From assembly GCF_001632365.1 (NCBI RefSeq), contig NW_024468610.1:1-51008 (forward strand): 51,008 bases of DNA, written 5' to 3'. Origin of the DNA: Laetiporus sulphureus 93-53. Taxonomy: Eukaryota > Basidiomycota > Agaricomycetes > Polyporales > Laetiporaceae. This document shows, one piece after another, positions 11,425 through 24,982 of this stretch; within the stretch, counting starts at the first letter, position 1; every line of letters starts with the position of its first letter. The notes beneath the pieces are model-generated. The model was not told the origin of the DNA, searched no databases, and saw only the letters and a list, made by a program, of their open reading frames with translations. The translations under genes and the position numbers were made by a program.

Positions 11425-14052
<2,628 letters not shown>

Positions 14053-14639
14053 GATGGATCTATGTATGAAAGGTGTGGAAAGAGGACGAAGAAAATCGAT
14101 ACGGATTGAAGGCACGAAAGCGAGATGGAGGGAGAAAGGAAAAAAAGGCGAGGCCAGCAACGCGCCGGTGCCTCTATAATCAGTGAGGACCCCGGCCATC
14201 TTTTCTTCATCGAGACCCCGGGCACAGCATATGTCACATCTGTCACTCATATCACGGTGGTCACATCGAGGACGTCGCTCGCCATCTCAGTCACCCTTGC
14301 ATCGGGCTATACGTTCATGCAGTCAGGACGTTCCACAAACGAGTCATTAGGATGGAGATAGCGGCGTAATACGAGCAAGGACAGCATGAACAACATAGAC
14401 GTACTGCATGTGGAAGGTTGGCAAAGCATGGTAGTTGTGCACGAAACAGCTGCGAAGATAGCGTAGTGGTATGGTACTAGAGAGCAAGCTACGATACGGA
14501 CGCAAATAAATAGCACGGACCGCACAGACAATGGAAGGAAAGGTATCGAGGGGCCTGGTGTGCGCGAGACGGCAAAGCACGGCACGACACGAGAGCGTAG
14601 CTGGAAACGAGAGACAATGGGTACAGAAGAGAGAGAGCA
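14053..14639. promoter_or_regulatory. DBP2 promoter and GTPase 3' flank
   Basis: 587 bases hold the DBP2 5' leader and promoter and the 3' UTR of the GTPase transcribed toward it on the same strand. No TATA box or coding frame stands out. Confidence 0.4.
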
Positions 14640-15607
14640 TCACATCACGCAGCAGGTATCTTTCTTCTTTCTTCGGCTGCGAGGCGCATCCGGGTATCGA
14701 TTGCGCAGCTGCCGCACCAGATCCTCGAAGACGTCGGTGACATGCCAGTCCTTCTTCGCGGATGTTTCGTAAAACGGCAGGTTCCACTGGACGGCGAGGT
14801 CTTTAATGGTGTCCCGCGAGACGGCTCGCTCGTTACTCTGGTGATCCGACGGTTTCAGCCTCGCGCAAAACACCGAAGAAGGTCCGAAGACACCCACCAG
14901 ATCCAGCTTGGTGCCAACGACGACAATGGGTATGTCCTGTTCAGCAATATCAGATTCGTCGTGTTCGTGCCCCAGTTGAGACGGGAATGCAATTAATCTC
15001 ACCTTGTCGGTGCCTTTGAGTTGATAAATCTGCTGTCGGATGTTATCGACGTCTTTGAGACTGGACTCTTCAATCAAACTGTGGTTGACGGCAATCAATC
15101 AGTCTGGCCTGAATGAGTGTGGGACTTTGACGCTGACCTGAATACAAGTATGAATGCTTGTGCACCCTGAAGCGTGGCGCTAAAGTCAGGCTGTGGTATC
15201 CAGGACAACGTCGAGACGTACTCTCAGGTACCGTTCATTGAGTGCTGTGAATTGCTCGGTGCCCGGCGTGTCGAGAATCTCGAGCTGTGAGCGCGACGTG
15301 AGATTGATTGTGGGGTACAAACATAAGTCACACGCACGATACATCGCTCGCCATCAACCGTGACCTCGCAGCGATACTCCTCTGCTAACAGTCGTGAGAG
15401 GGCGACGGCAGGCCGAGAGCAGCACACGACGAACCTTCGATGGTGGGGTTGTACTGCTCGACGAAGACCTTGCGGTGGAAACGCGTTGCAAGCGCCGACT
15501 TGCCCACTCCTCCAGCTGCGCTTGGCAGGTGAGCACGAGGCTGTGCGCGCGGAGCATAGCGGCTTACCTCCGAGGACCACCGCGTTGTACTTTCGCGGGT
15601 TCGGCAT
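14640..15607 (-). CDS. Ras-superfamily small GTPase, Rap1/Rsr1-like
   Basis: A membrane-anchored switch GTPase; Rap/Rsr1 proteins direct polarity in fungi. The start at 15607 reads MPNPRKYNAVVL, and splicing restores a standard P-loop, LGAGGVGKSA. The effector region is YNPTIEG, G3 is LEILDTPGTEQF (Pro where Ras and Rap have Ala-59; Thr-61 as in Rap), G4 is VVVGTKLDLV, G5 is ETSAK. The tail is polybasic (RSRRKKKDT) and ends CCVM, a CAAX box for prenylation with an extra Cys. TGA is at 14642-14640. There are seven or so short exons; the donor after the P-loop start is near 15565. Rap-like is preferred over Ras because of the Thr and the overall pattern. Confidence 0.88.
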
Positions 15608-16007
15608 GAGACGCAGTCCGCGGTGACTCTGGAGGCTGGGGAGGGTGAAGCGAGTCGCAAAGCGAGGCGAGGAGAACACGCGGGAGATTACACGAGGCAC
15701 ATGGGCAGCGGAAGGAAGGGGAAGGGGAGGCAGGAGAAGGAGGGGCGACCGCTGGCGTGCGCGCAGAGAATGCGGCCGTAGACGCGCGCACAAGGATCAC
15801 TCTCCCCGCGATCCGTCTCCCGGCCGGCTGTTGCACCGCAGCGCAATATTCGTAAAAGGCGTCGCAGGTGCCCGACGTCGTCTGTGATTGCCGGGCTCCG
15901 ACACAAGCAACGGTGGACGCATAAACCTGAACGTTGGCGGGTGGCACCACGTGAGGCGCTCTCGGCCTGCTACGCGCTTGCTCGGAGCTTCACTCGAACA
16001 TCTCACC
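15608..16007. promoter_or_regulatory. Divergent GTPase/cyclophilin promoter region
   Basis: 400 GC-rich bases between two divergent start codons. Purine-rich tracts (about 15700-15750) and CGCGCGC stretches occur; no TATA box is obvious. Confidence 0.45.
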
Positions 16008-17356
16008 ATGGTCCGCCCTCGCGTTTTCTTTGATATCTCAATCGACAACCAGCCCGTTGGAAGGTCAGAAATTGTGCCATTAATTTACCGGATTTTAACG
16101 TGTTTCTGCAGGATCATCCTCGAGCTGTTCAGTGATACCGCACCCAAGACATGCGAAAAGTGGGTATGCATCCGTTCTGTCCGAGAGTGCAGGAATTGCG
16201 CAACTGAGTGACAACCGGCTTGCAGCTTTCGCGCACTGTGCACTGGCGAGAAAGGATTGTCTCCGCTCTCGCAGAGACCGCTGTACTACAAGAACAGCAT
16301 CATTCACCGGTCCATCAAAGACTTCATGATTCAGGGCGGTGGTGAGTGTGCGGCGATCGATGTCGTTATCGAATAAAATGGCATGATATCATCTCGGTCG
16401 CAGACTTCACGAAACGGAACGGCACTGGAGGAGAATCTATCTACGGCGGGACGTTTAACGACGAAGACCTTACGCGTCCGATCGATTCGGAAGGGTACGT
16501 GGCTCGTCGTGCAACGGCAGCCGTCAAACTGACGTTCTCAGACTGCTATGCATGGCCAACAAAGGTCCCAATACCAACGGCTCCCAGTTCTTCATCACCC
16601 TCCGTGACTGCCCGCACTTGAACGGTGCGCATATTGTCCAGATGCTTAGCTACGATGCCTGACATGGCAGATCCAGGAAAACACGTCGTGTTCGGGCGTG
16701 TCATTCGCGGGTACAAAGAAGTCATCGAGAAGATCGCCGAGGTCCCCGTCGATGAAAAAGATCGCCCGAAGGTCTCCGTCACGATTGACAACTGCGGTGA
16801 GCTCGTGCTCCGCTCCAAAGTGAAATCACAGGAGCCAGAAGGTACGCGGATATCATTCTTTCAGCGAATTCACATAACAAGCGTATCATAGTGAAAAGAC
16901 CGGCGCGCTCTGCCTCGGAGAGCGAGAGCGAGCCACCGAGCGATGAGAAGCAGCGCGACCTCAAGAAGCGTCGGCACCGGCACCGTCACGCCGATTCTGC
17001 GGCTGAATCTGAGTCAGAGCGTGAGCGTCGCCACCGGCACAAGAAGAGCAAAAGCGAGCGCAAGAAAGATCTTTCGCCCTTGCCGACATCCCCAGTCGCG
17101 CCGGGGGAGGAGACGGAGGAACAGTACGACGCAAGGCTGGAGAGGGAGGAGAAGGAGCGCCTGGCGGAGGCAAAGAGACGCGAGCTGGAGAGGCTGAAGC
17201 GGCAGGTGGAGAGGGAGCAGGCAGAGAATACGGGTGGAGTGCGGTTCAAGGGTGCGTCCGTGCGTTCCTTGGGAGGTATTCTCGTGCTGATGGGTTGCAG
17301 GTCGTGGGAGGATGAAGTATCTCGATCCGGAAATACGTGCTCGGAGAGGCGAGTGA
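16008..17356 (+). CDS. SR-cyclophilin (peptidyl-prolyl isomerase with charged RS-like tail)
   Basis: Nuclear PPIase of the PPIG/SR-cyclophilin type, associated with splicing. Start in CACCATGG context: [19 protein letters not shown], then [15 protein letters not shown]. The divergent loop ([18 protein letters not shown]) marks the large-cyclophilin class. Catalytic residues are seen in [14 protein letters not shown] (Arg, Phe, Gln) and SQFFITL. The site equivalent to cyclophilin A Trp121 is His (CPHLNGKHVVFG), as in PPIG. After [14 protein letters not shown] the tail is acidic/basic: [21 protein letters not shown], then a coiled coil rich in Glu and Arg ([19 protein letters not shown]). It ends [16 protein letters not shown] with TGA at 17354-17356. 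Fragments of its 3' end recur around 21.4, 35.1 and 46.2 kb. Confidence 0.93.
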
Positions 17357-18968
17357 CGGTTGCGCGTTCATCGGATTTGTCTTTGCTGTACTTGACACGC
17401 CTTGGTGATGTTGAAGTATACTCGATACCACTTCGTCTGTACCATACTGAAGCACTGATATTACATCTGCCGTCTCCGCAGATGCATGTTCGATTGGGCG
17501 GATGTCTTGCATTGCGAACTTCACTCTATATAGTCTCTTTTCTGATCTGCTTATCATGATGCAGCATCACCTTCTTGAGTGACCTCGCCAGAAACAAGGC
17601 AAGATGCTGACAAGGGCGAGATGACCGAGAAGATCCCCGACAGGCCGAACTACAACTCAAAGGTGATGGTTGTGCATTGTTTACGCGCAGAAATTTCGCA
17701 AAAGACCGTCTCGCGATGACTGTATGAGTTACGACGGCCTCACGGCGAAGCGATGGTCATCGCTGCGGGAAAGCTCAGGTAGCAAGACGTGTGAGTGTCT
17801 TGCCATTTAAACTTCATCATCGAGTACGTGACTGCTAACCCCTGCACTTTCTCCGTGAAACGCATCGTCTTTACAACAGGATATCGTACAATTGAAGGCT
17901 GGGATGTATCCCAAGCAGATCAATACCATGCTAACATGCCATAGATGCACTTTGAGCGTTAGCTGTCTAGATCTGACTCCTTCACAGTCAATACGAGTTC
18001 ATCGGCGTGCAGCTTTCCACGAGGCAGACATGTTCCGCAGACAATGGAAGGAGAGCATCCCAACGCATTGTACTCGGTGCGTCTCGACTCGAGCTATTTT
18101 TACCGGTATTATCTGGAGCGCTCGGATCACTTTTGACACTATGAGAATATCAAGGTGAGCGGCATCTTCCTCATCTCTTGCTTGTGCCACTAAAGGCAGC
18201 TCATTTAGGTTCCCATGAGCGACGTGGTACCAACAATGCTATGCCAACTCTGATGACCCTGTGGACACACAATCTTTGCGAGGCTATTGGGCGCATCAGA
18301 GCCTCAAGACAGTGCTGTATTTGATCGGCCTTACGGTTGCAGGGATCATTGCACCGCAATCAAGCGCGATTGGGGGAACTCGGGGCCGGATAACAGGAAT
18401 CGCTGAGAAACGGAAGCTCAGGAGCCAGGCTGAGCGGCATGGCCACTGTACATGTGTGCTGCAAGCTCCATGTTCACGGCAGGTGATGCAATGCGCAGTG
18501 CCCGCCACAGCGACCGTCCATTTAACACGACATCCTCCGTTCACTAGGCTATGGGTTGTGCGGGCGCGTGACTTGTACCCACATCTTGCGGATGCTGTCC
18601 ATGGCACGCTCCAAGACGTAGCTGAGAAAGCGAATGGCAGTAACTCTGAAGAAGGTGAGCCACATATGATTGCGATGAGCCAAACGTTCAAAAGCAGCAC
18701 AACAGATTCGTCACGATTAGCGCATGCGCAGAGCAACATCGACGTCCGGCGTTCGATAAGAGAATGAATGCAGTTAAATCGCTGTGCTGTCATGTGTACG
18801 TCCAAAGATTATTTTCGGGTGACGGACAGAGGACAGAGGAACTCAAACTATCCAATGCTACAGTGCCACGTAGTAGCCTCTATCCTTGCCGATGGAGGTA
18901 TCCGATGATCAAGTGCCACTAATAGAGGCTGTATGAGTGTTAGCGGACCGTATCGGACTCGTGAACGT
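17357..18968 (+). repeat. R segment, unit A (source copy next to the cyclophilin gene)
   Basis: About 1.6 kb between the cyclophilin stop and the F-box A promoter. It is homologous in inverted orientation to 33480-35000 and 44470-46000. Recognisable shared stretches include the ATGACCGAGAAG ... GGCCGAACTACAACTC module near 17620 and the GTGCGTCTCGACTCGAGCTA stretch near 18080. A 168-codon plus-strand frame (18261-18767) is not preserved in the other copies, so it is not called a gene. Confidence 0.7.
18875..18930. promoter_or_regulatory. Conserved inverted repeat upstream of F-box A
   Basis: Perfect 9-bp arms AGCCTCTAT (18875-18883) and ATAGAGGCT (18922-18930), with GTGCCAC close to each arm. 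The same arms occur upstream of F-box B (33482-33512) and C (44479-44539). Confidence 0.55.
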
Positions 18969-19009
18969 TCGAACGCTTGTGGTTCTGTGGTATCGAAGCG
19001 TTCGTCACG

Positions 19010-19017
19010 TATATAAG
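19010..19017 (+). promoter_or_regulatory. TATA box of F-box A
   Basis: TATATAAG lies 107 bases before the ATG at 19124. The equivalent TATATATAAG is kept upstream of F-box C (44419-44410). CGAACGCTT/AAGCGTTCG arms flank it on the 5' side (18970-19004), but only the right arm is kept in copy C. Confidence 0.5.
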
Positions 19018-19123
19018 AGGTTGCACATCTTTAAGTCGCCGCAGGCCGTCCAACCTACTTGGAAACGCTCGTGAGCAGCTACAAGCATGTTCTCGGACAC
19101 TTGCTCATATAACGACAGCTGTC

Positions 19124-20582
19124 ATGGCCGCTCCAGTAGACGTCTATGTCGCCCCGCCTATCAATGACCGTCAGCCTCGCCTTCCGCCCGAGATCTGCGA
19201 GCGCATCATCGACCATCTCTTTCCGGAGCCTTGGCAGAATTCCAGAGCGACTCTGTTGACCTGCGCCCTCGTTTGCCGAGGGTGGTATGCCGCGAGCCGC
19301 GCGGTCTATTTCGAGGAGCCCGAGATCGACACTCCGAAACAGGCGATCGCCTGTGTGAGCTCACTGGCGCAACTCCTCGGTACCCGCGTGCGAAGCTTAA
19401 AGATCGAGCACTCGAAGACAGGTCGGGAGTTGGCATCGATTCTCGTAACGCTGGCAGGGAAACTTCCCAACGTGGCCTCGCTCAGCCTCTTCGACGTCAG
19501 CTTCGAGCACTGCTTTACGCGCCACTTAGCATTTTGGACCTTGCAAGAATTCAGTCATATCACATCACTCCGTCTAATGGATGTGACGTTGCCATCGTCG
19601 AGCCCCTTCTTTCAGGTCATCTATTCATTTCCTCGTCTGCAGCACCTTCATTGCCAGAAACTGTGCCGGAGCAAACCGAGGTCCATGGATCCACTGCCTG
19701 AACGCCACCGCATGCCTTTGACGACAGTGACTTCCTTTCATTATGACCTGTCGTGCTTCGAAGACATTGGACGTATTCTTCTTGGTCTGCTGGATCAAGC
19801 TGTTCTCAAAACACTCAACCTACATTCAGGAGTTTCTGCGGCAGCTGTTGCTTATACTCAAGGTATGCTGAACATGGCCAGCAAGAGAGTCGAGAAGGCA
19901 GTAATCACTTTCTGGGAACGAAACAAATTTGATTATGACAACCCCCCAGCCCTTGCTCTGTGAGTATATGCAATGAAATAATGTTGCGTGCACAGCGTGG
20001 CTCATATACTTTTTGAGTGCACCCTATCAGCTTTGAAACAAATGTAAATATGCAGGAGCTGGAACTGCGCATCAACACTTCAGGAACGCATGTTGTTGCG
20101 CTGTTTGTCCGAAGCGTGCTGCTGCCTCTGTTCAACACAATATCATCAAAAGATCTCAAAACGATCTCCGTTGTTACGCAATGCGAATACGCGCTGGATA
20201 CAGATGCCCTGCTTAATGCATTCGATCAAGATGCCTGTCTTCAGATCGATGAGCGTTTAGCGCAGGACAATTTTGCCAAGCTGCGAGACATATCCATAGC
20301 GTTCTACGAAGACGTATCCACAGCATTCTACGAAGACATAAGTGGGATGCCCGACTTACAGAATGTCAAGTTTCTCTCAGAGATCGGTGCGCGTTTTCCT
20401 AGACTGATTGACAAGAACATGTTGACGTGCGTCATCTTCGCTTCTTGAATACCTGACTGAACTCACATAGGACCAGTATCCATTATCTGAGAGACCAATT
20501 TCCAAGTGATGCTGAGAGGGCATTGAAGGCCGAACAATTGGCCAATAAGCAGCCTGGTCCACCCGAGCAAGCCGCCGCATAG
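19124..20582 (+). CDS. F-box/LRR-like protein, copy A (apparent +1 frameshift)
   Basis: F-box proteins are substrate receptors of SCF ubiquitin ligases. The N-terminal F-box reads RQPRLPPEICERIIDHLF, then TLLTCALVCRGWYAASRAVYF. A leucine-patterned region follows (LGTRVRSLKIEH, LPNVASLSLFDVSFEHC, FPRLQHLHC, MPLTTVTSFHYDLSCFE). Exons by eye: 19124-19959, 20018-20426 and 20471-20582, the last giving the tail SIHYLRDQFPSDAERALKAE and ending PPEQAAA. One extra C in the CCCCCC run (about 19941-19946), relative to copies B-D, puts exon 1 out of phase with exon 2. So the product is either truncated near 279 residues or the base is an assembly error. The third exon is best preserved in this copy. Confidence 0.75.
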
Positions 20583-21727
20583 GCAAATCCTGCTTTTTCG
20601 CTCATACCATCTCGCCTTCACTTTCCTCTCCAAATCATCCTGGACATGCCGCTCCTACGGCGGCGCCCATCCCTCTTTTCCGGCCAAATCCCATTCCGTC
20701 TACAGATCATGCAGATTTCAGCCCGAGCATCGCACCCTCATTCAACCTCCTCGTCCGCTTTCATCATGCCGTCGCCGTGATCCTGGATATGGCATGTCGT
20801 CGCCTTGGTCATCACTATGGTCTATTGCATATCCGGCATTCCATTCGTCGACAATCACAGTAACCCTCGTCCACGGTCATCATAATCTTCCCCCTTCCCC
20901 GTAATCACCGTCCTAGCAGAAAATCCTCTTGACGCTTACCTCGCATCACTGATATATTCTCGAACGTCCAGCAGCTTCTATCTCAGTTTCATTTTATGTA
21001 CTCAGTGTCGGATGCAATCACTGTACAAAAGTTGTGATTACGCGTGTCTTTCCCTTGCGTCGCTTGACCTGTATATATGTCTTTACTATGCGGTTTCGTT
21101 TTCATAGAATCATAAATGCAGAACAAAGTTTCAGCGACCTCATGCCGGGCGATCAGTCTCAAGCTGTAAGATATCAATGAACATGTATTTAAAAACAATA
21201 GAAGGATCTCACCACGGTGCACTCGATGCAAAATATCAACGATGCCAGAGTGGCAGAAGTCACTGGCGCACTTGTGAGAAAGGTAGAATGTGACATTCGC
21301 GCAGAAACCACGTAAAAGCAAGACGTAATGGCGACGAAGACCGAGCAAGGACTCCTTTGGAGGCAGTCTCGTGCAGTCTCGTGCTGATCGGTTGCAGGCC
21401 GCGGAAGGATAAATTATGTCAATCCGCATTCGCACACGAGATGACCAACTCGGAGAAGGCCTTTGGCAGACCGAAATACAACTCAGAGATGATAGTCACG
21501 AATCGTTCGCATGTCGTGACCTCACAGAGTCCATCTTGCGATGAGTCTATGGCAGCGTTCAGACGAAGTGATCATCATCGCTGCGGAATGCTCAAGAAAC
21601 AGCGTGGGTGAGTGTCGTTAGATTCCCCTCAGGACCGTGCGCATCCCGTAGAGGACACAGACATCGTACCTGCATCTCGTCATCGCTGTAGTCTACACTG
21701 CTCGGGACTGTCCTTTGTTTGCTATTC
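20583..21727. other. Spacer between F-box A and UBA4
   Basis: Bases 20583-21130 are the F-box 3' flank, matching in inverted orientation the plus-strand sequence left of copies B, C and D (for example TTTACTATGCGGTTTCGTTT near 21080). No gene is recognised; 21330-21620 is a separate mosaic fragment. Confidence 0.6.
21330..21620 (+). pseudogene. Mosaic fragment of the cyclophilin 3' end and R segment
   Basis: CTCGTGCTGATCGGTTGCAGG at about 21371 matches the last cyclophilin intron-exon junction near 17281. The sequence then jumps to the R module (AAGGCCTTTGGCAGACCGAAATACAACTC region), skipping the part equivalent to 17360-17600. Orientation is the same as the cyclophilin gene. Confidence 0.6.
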
Positions 21728-23335
21728 CTAATAAACCGGAAATGTCTCGTCCACCTCCATCGCCCATGCTCGCAATCCGCCCACCAAGTCCTTCACCATC
21801 CCAGTGGCGCCTGCGCTCCGCAGAGCATCGACAGCGATCCTCGAGTCGTTCCCAAGGCGACAGATTACATATGTCTCCATTGGCGTCGTCTCCGATGATA
21901 GGTCCTCAGACGGTTCGTCAGACAAGCCATCTCCGTTCAATGTTGTTCTAGAGTCGGGTTGTCCGATATGTAGGGACGGGTTGGCTACGAGTTCTTTGAT
22001 AGGTATGTCTGAACAGGTGAACGTGAGGTATGCTCAGTGGTTGGAGAGGCGACACGTACTGGTCGACCCCGGGAGGTGGCAGATCCCAAACTCAGTCGGC
22101 TGCCTGACATCCACAATTCGCACCTTCTTGCCGGAGTCAAGTATATTTTTCAGTTCCTGTGTGTGTACATCAGAAGGGATTCTATGCGCCACCGACGAGT
22201 CTCCGTACCTTGGCACGTATTCGACTACCCGACCTGTCTTGTATTAAGCCTCTGCTGACCCAATCTGGGCGTTCCCCGCCGCAGAACATCGCGTAGTCCA
22301 TTTCTTCGATCGTGCCCACCTTCTCGCGCTCGTTTCCGCACGCAGGACAGGTCGGCCGTCGAGAGCGCAGCCTGATGGTGCGAAATGGCGGCGTGCTGAG
22401 CGCCGAGTATATCAGCATGGTCGACTTTCTATCTGCAATGTTCATCTTTCGAATTAACACCATAACTCTGAGCGGCATTCATAGGTTGCACACACACCAT
22501 GCAGGCCCGTGATGATCTTGATCGCCTCCAGCGCCTGCAAATTCCCAATCACACCCGTCACCGCACCGAGCACGCCTAGTTCCTCGCACGAGCCCGCCAG
22601 CTCGGGAGCCGGCGGCTTCGGGAACAGGCAGCGGAAGCACGGGCCCTCGCCAGGGCCACGGTTGTACGTGCACAGTTGGCCGTCGAATTGCTGGGCGGCG
22701 CCGCTGATGAGCGGGCGGCCGAGGCGCACGGCGGTGTCGGAGAGGAGATAGCGCGTGGGGAGGTTGTCGGTGCAGTCGAGGATGAGATCGTAGTCGGAGA
22801 GGAGGGAGAGCGCGTTGGAAGCGGTGAGGGCGGCGGTGATGGCGGTGACTTGGACGCGGGAGTTGATGCTATATAGAAATAATTTATCTTGATAGCGCAT
22901 GAATCGATCGTACAGGTGCGACTTACTGTTTGATGGCTTCTGCAGCGGAGAGGGCTTTATGCATTCCAACGCGAGCCTCGGTATGTAGTATCTGCCGTTG
23001 TAGATTGGACAGCTCCACGACATCATGGTCAATGATTCCCAGCCTGCCTGATCAAAGGACTTCTCAATACGCGCAAAGTTGAGCGGCTCAAGAGGACTCA
23101 CCGACGCCTGCTGCTGCGAGATACTGCAGAGCAGGACATCCCAGGCCTCCCGCGCCAACCACAACTACGGACGCATTCTGAAGCTTTAGTTGTCCTGAGC
23201 AGACTTCAATTCAGCTGCATCCCATAGTCCATAGAGAAATACTGGCCTACCTGGAAGGCCTATCCCGTTGAGGATCATCTGTCTGCCATAGCGCTTGTAA
23301 TCGTCGAGACGCAGAGATGCAGTTTCTGAGCGCAT
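21728..23335 (-). CDS. UBA4: UBA4/MOCS3: E1-like adenylyltransferase and sulfurtransferase
   Basis: Activates Urm1 (and, where present, MOCS2A-type carriers) by adenylation and thiocarboxylation, for tRNA wobble-uridine thiolation and protein urmylation; cytosolic. Start at 23335: [20 protein letters not shown]. Splicing gives [20 protein letters not shown] (nucleotide loop), [43 protein letters not shown] and [17 protein letters not shown] zinc site follows ([10 protein letters not shown]), and the FCGG motif lies in [14 protein letters not shown]. The rhodanese domain runs from [20 protein letters not shown] to the active-site loop [14 protein letters not shown] and ends [19 protein letters not shown]. 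All exons join in frame; TAG at 21730-21728. It is divergent from APC10. Two dead copies lie at 39.9 and 46.6 kb. Confidence 0.95.
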
Positions 23336-23758
23336 GATGACTGTTCTGACTCTTCGACGCTCTTGATAGGACCTGCTGGAGACTTTCGTGGTGAAGTAGT
23401 GAACGCGTCCATCTGAGCAGAGGCGAAACTGACCTTCACCGGGTGGCCCGAATTTGCCACCAGCGCTGATCCGAGATCATCGGGATCAACATTGTGTGTC
23501 CCAATTAATCGTTAGCCACTGGCCACAACTGCGAATTAACAAACAAGCTTGCCCTATCTCTTCTCGACAGCGTTCCCAGCATATTTGGCTCTGGCATCCG
23601 TGTCCTACTCTCCGTACTGGCATCGCTACCATTTTGACCAGGTTCAACGCGTTCCATCATCTCAATCAAGTGGCGACGGCTCGCATCTCACTGGTCGCGT
23701 GGTGTTTCGTGGCGAGAAACTCTTCAACGTAACAGCCATCCTCAAATAAATACCCTCA
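23336..23758. promoter_or_regulatory. Divergent UBA4/APC10 promoter region
   Basis: 423 bases between divergent start codons. The UBA4-proximal half (about 23336-23420) is kept, with changes, upstream of both UBA4 pseudogenes. The APC10-proximal part is unique in the window. Confidence 0.5.
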
Positions 23759-24692
23759 ATGACCAGCGTGAGCGCGGTAGGCCCCATTGGTATCAACCAT
23801 GTCGCCCAGCTCCCTACGGATGGCACACCCATCATGCATGCTGGTACGCCATACCCTCCACTTCCTCTTCCAACGCGGGAACTCAATCTCTCCTGGTAGG
23901 AAGAAAGCCCCCATCTCTGCCATGGCCTGACATCGGACACTTAGCAAAGTGGTCCGTGTCCTCGTACAAATTTGGTTTCGGCCCTGAATGTCTGCGCGAT
24001 GACGACCCAGACACGTTCTGGCAGTAAGCATCAGCATTTCCAATTCTCTGCCTAGCTCTCGAACGATACCAATGGCGGTACTGCAGCTCAGATGGACCCC
24101 AACCGCATTTCATCACGGTCGAATTTCCTCGCAAAGTAGCGATTCAAGTGCGCACTCTCCAGATCCGCTAGCAATCGTGACACACAATCGCTCACTCATT
24201 TTCCCCAGAAACTCAGTTTATACCTCAGTTTCCCCGCGGACGACTCATACACCCCAGCGACCATCGCCGTGCGTGCCGGAACGGGGCTCCATGATCTACA
24301 AGACGTGCGAGCCATCCACTTGGACAAGCCTGACGGTTGGATCACGTTCGACGTGTCTGCCGAGCCGAGTCCTGACGGTGACGGTTTGTGCGTCCGACTC
24401 GCGATATGCGGATCAGACACTTGCATGCTCATCTGTGGGTCGGTACACCAGTAAACCGATTCACGCATACGTTATCCAAGTGATCATCCTCACGAACCAC
24501 ATGAACGGCAAGGATACCCACGTCCGCGGGCTGCGCGTCCTCGGACCATTCGAGTGCGTGACGATCCACGATCAGACCCTTCCGCACCTTCTTGCAGCAC
24601 TCATCCCCATTCACAGAGAGACCTCCTCAGACAATGAAGATCCGTTCCCCTTCGTCGCACCATGCTTCAAGATGTACGAACGTATCCGATAG
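23759..24692 (+). CDS. APC10: Anaphase-promoting complex subunit 10 (Doc1), DOC domain
   Basis: APC/C subunit that helps recruit D-box substrates during mitosis. Start ATG at 23759: MTSVSAVGPIGINHVAQLPT. An intron from about 23846 to the TGGTAG near 23898 joins MHAG to RKPPSLPWPDIGHLAKWSV. Next come SSYKFGFGPECLRDDDPDTF, WHSDGPQPHFITVEFPRKVA, and after an intron KLSLYLSFPADDSYTPATIA, VRAGTGLHDLQDVR and LDKPDGWITFDVSAE. Another intron (donor GTGCGT near 24386) leads to KPIHAYVIQVIILTNHMNGK, DTHVRGLRVLGP and the C-terminal MYERIR, the Ile-Arg tail that docks on TPR subunits. TAG at 24690-24692. The usual WQSDG motif reads WHSDG. Length is typical. Confidence 0.93.
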
Positions 24693-24982
24693 AACCGAGC
24701 TAGGCGAATGTAATAACAATTTGAACAATTTATATATCCAATTGCGAACGTCCAAAAGAAATCGAAAACACTTCCAAGCGAGGTCTACGACTATAACTAA
24801 ATCGTATCCGCATTACCACGTATTAATAGACAACACAAAACGCTCGTAATTACAGGATGGGCCGCAGTAAGCAATAAATACTACTGGTACCACCGCTTCA
24901 AAGTCACGGCATGTAGGTACAATTCTCCTTTTCACTATCCAGAAAAATCTACAACCGCGCATCCGCTACAACATCTCGGAGT
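24693..24982. terminator. Convergent 3' region of APC10 and the PHD gene
   Basis: 290 AT-richer bases between two convergent stop codons, expected to hold both poly(A) regions. AATAAATA at about 24873 is a candidate plus-strand signal. Confidence 0.4.

Noticed and set aside
18261..18767. 168-codon plus-strand frame in R segment A
   Set aside because: Frames at the homologous places in units B and C are interrupted, and an equally long antisense frame overlaps it.
19124..24692. A functional ubiquitin-pathway gene cluster (F-box, UBA4, APC10)
   Set aside because: The genes belong to different complexes and to housekeeping functions; proximity is tempting but nothing in the sequence shows co-regulation beyond the divergent UBA4/APC10 promoter.
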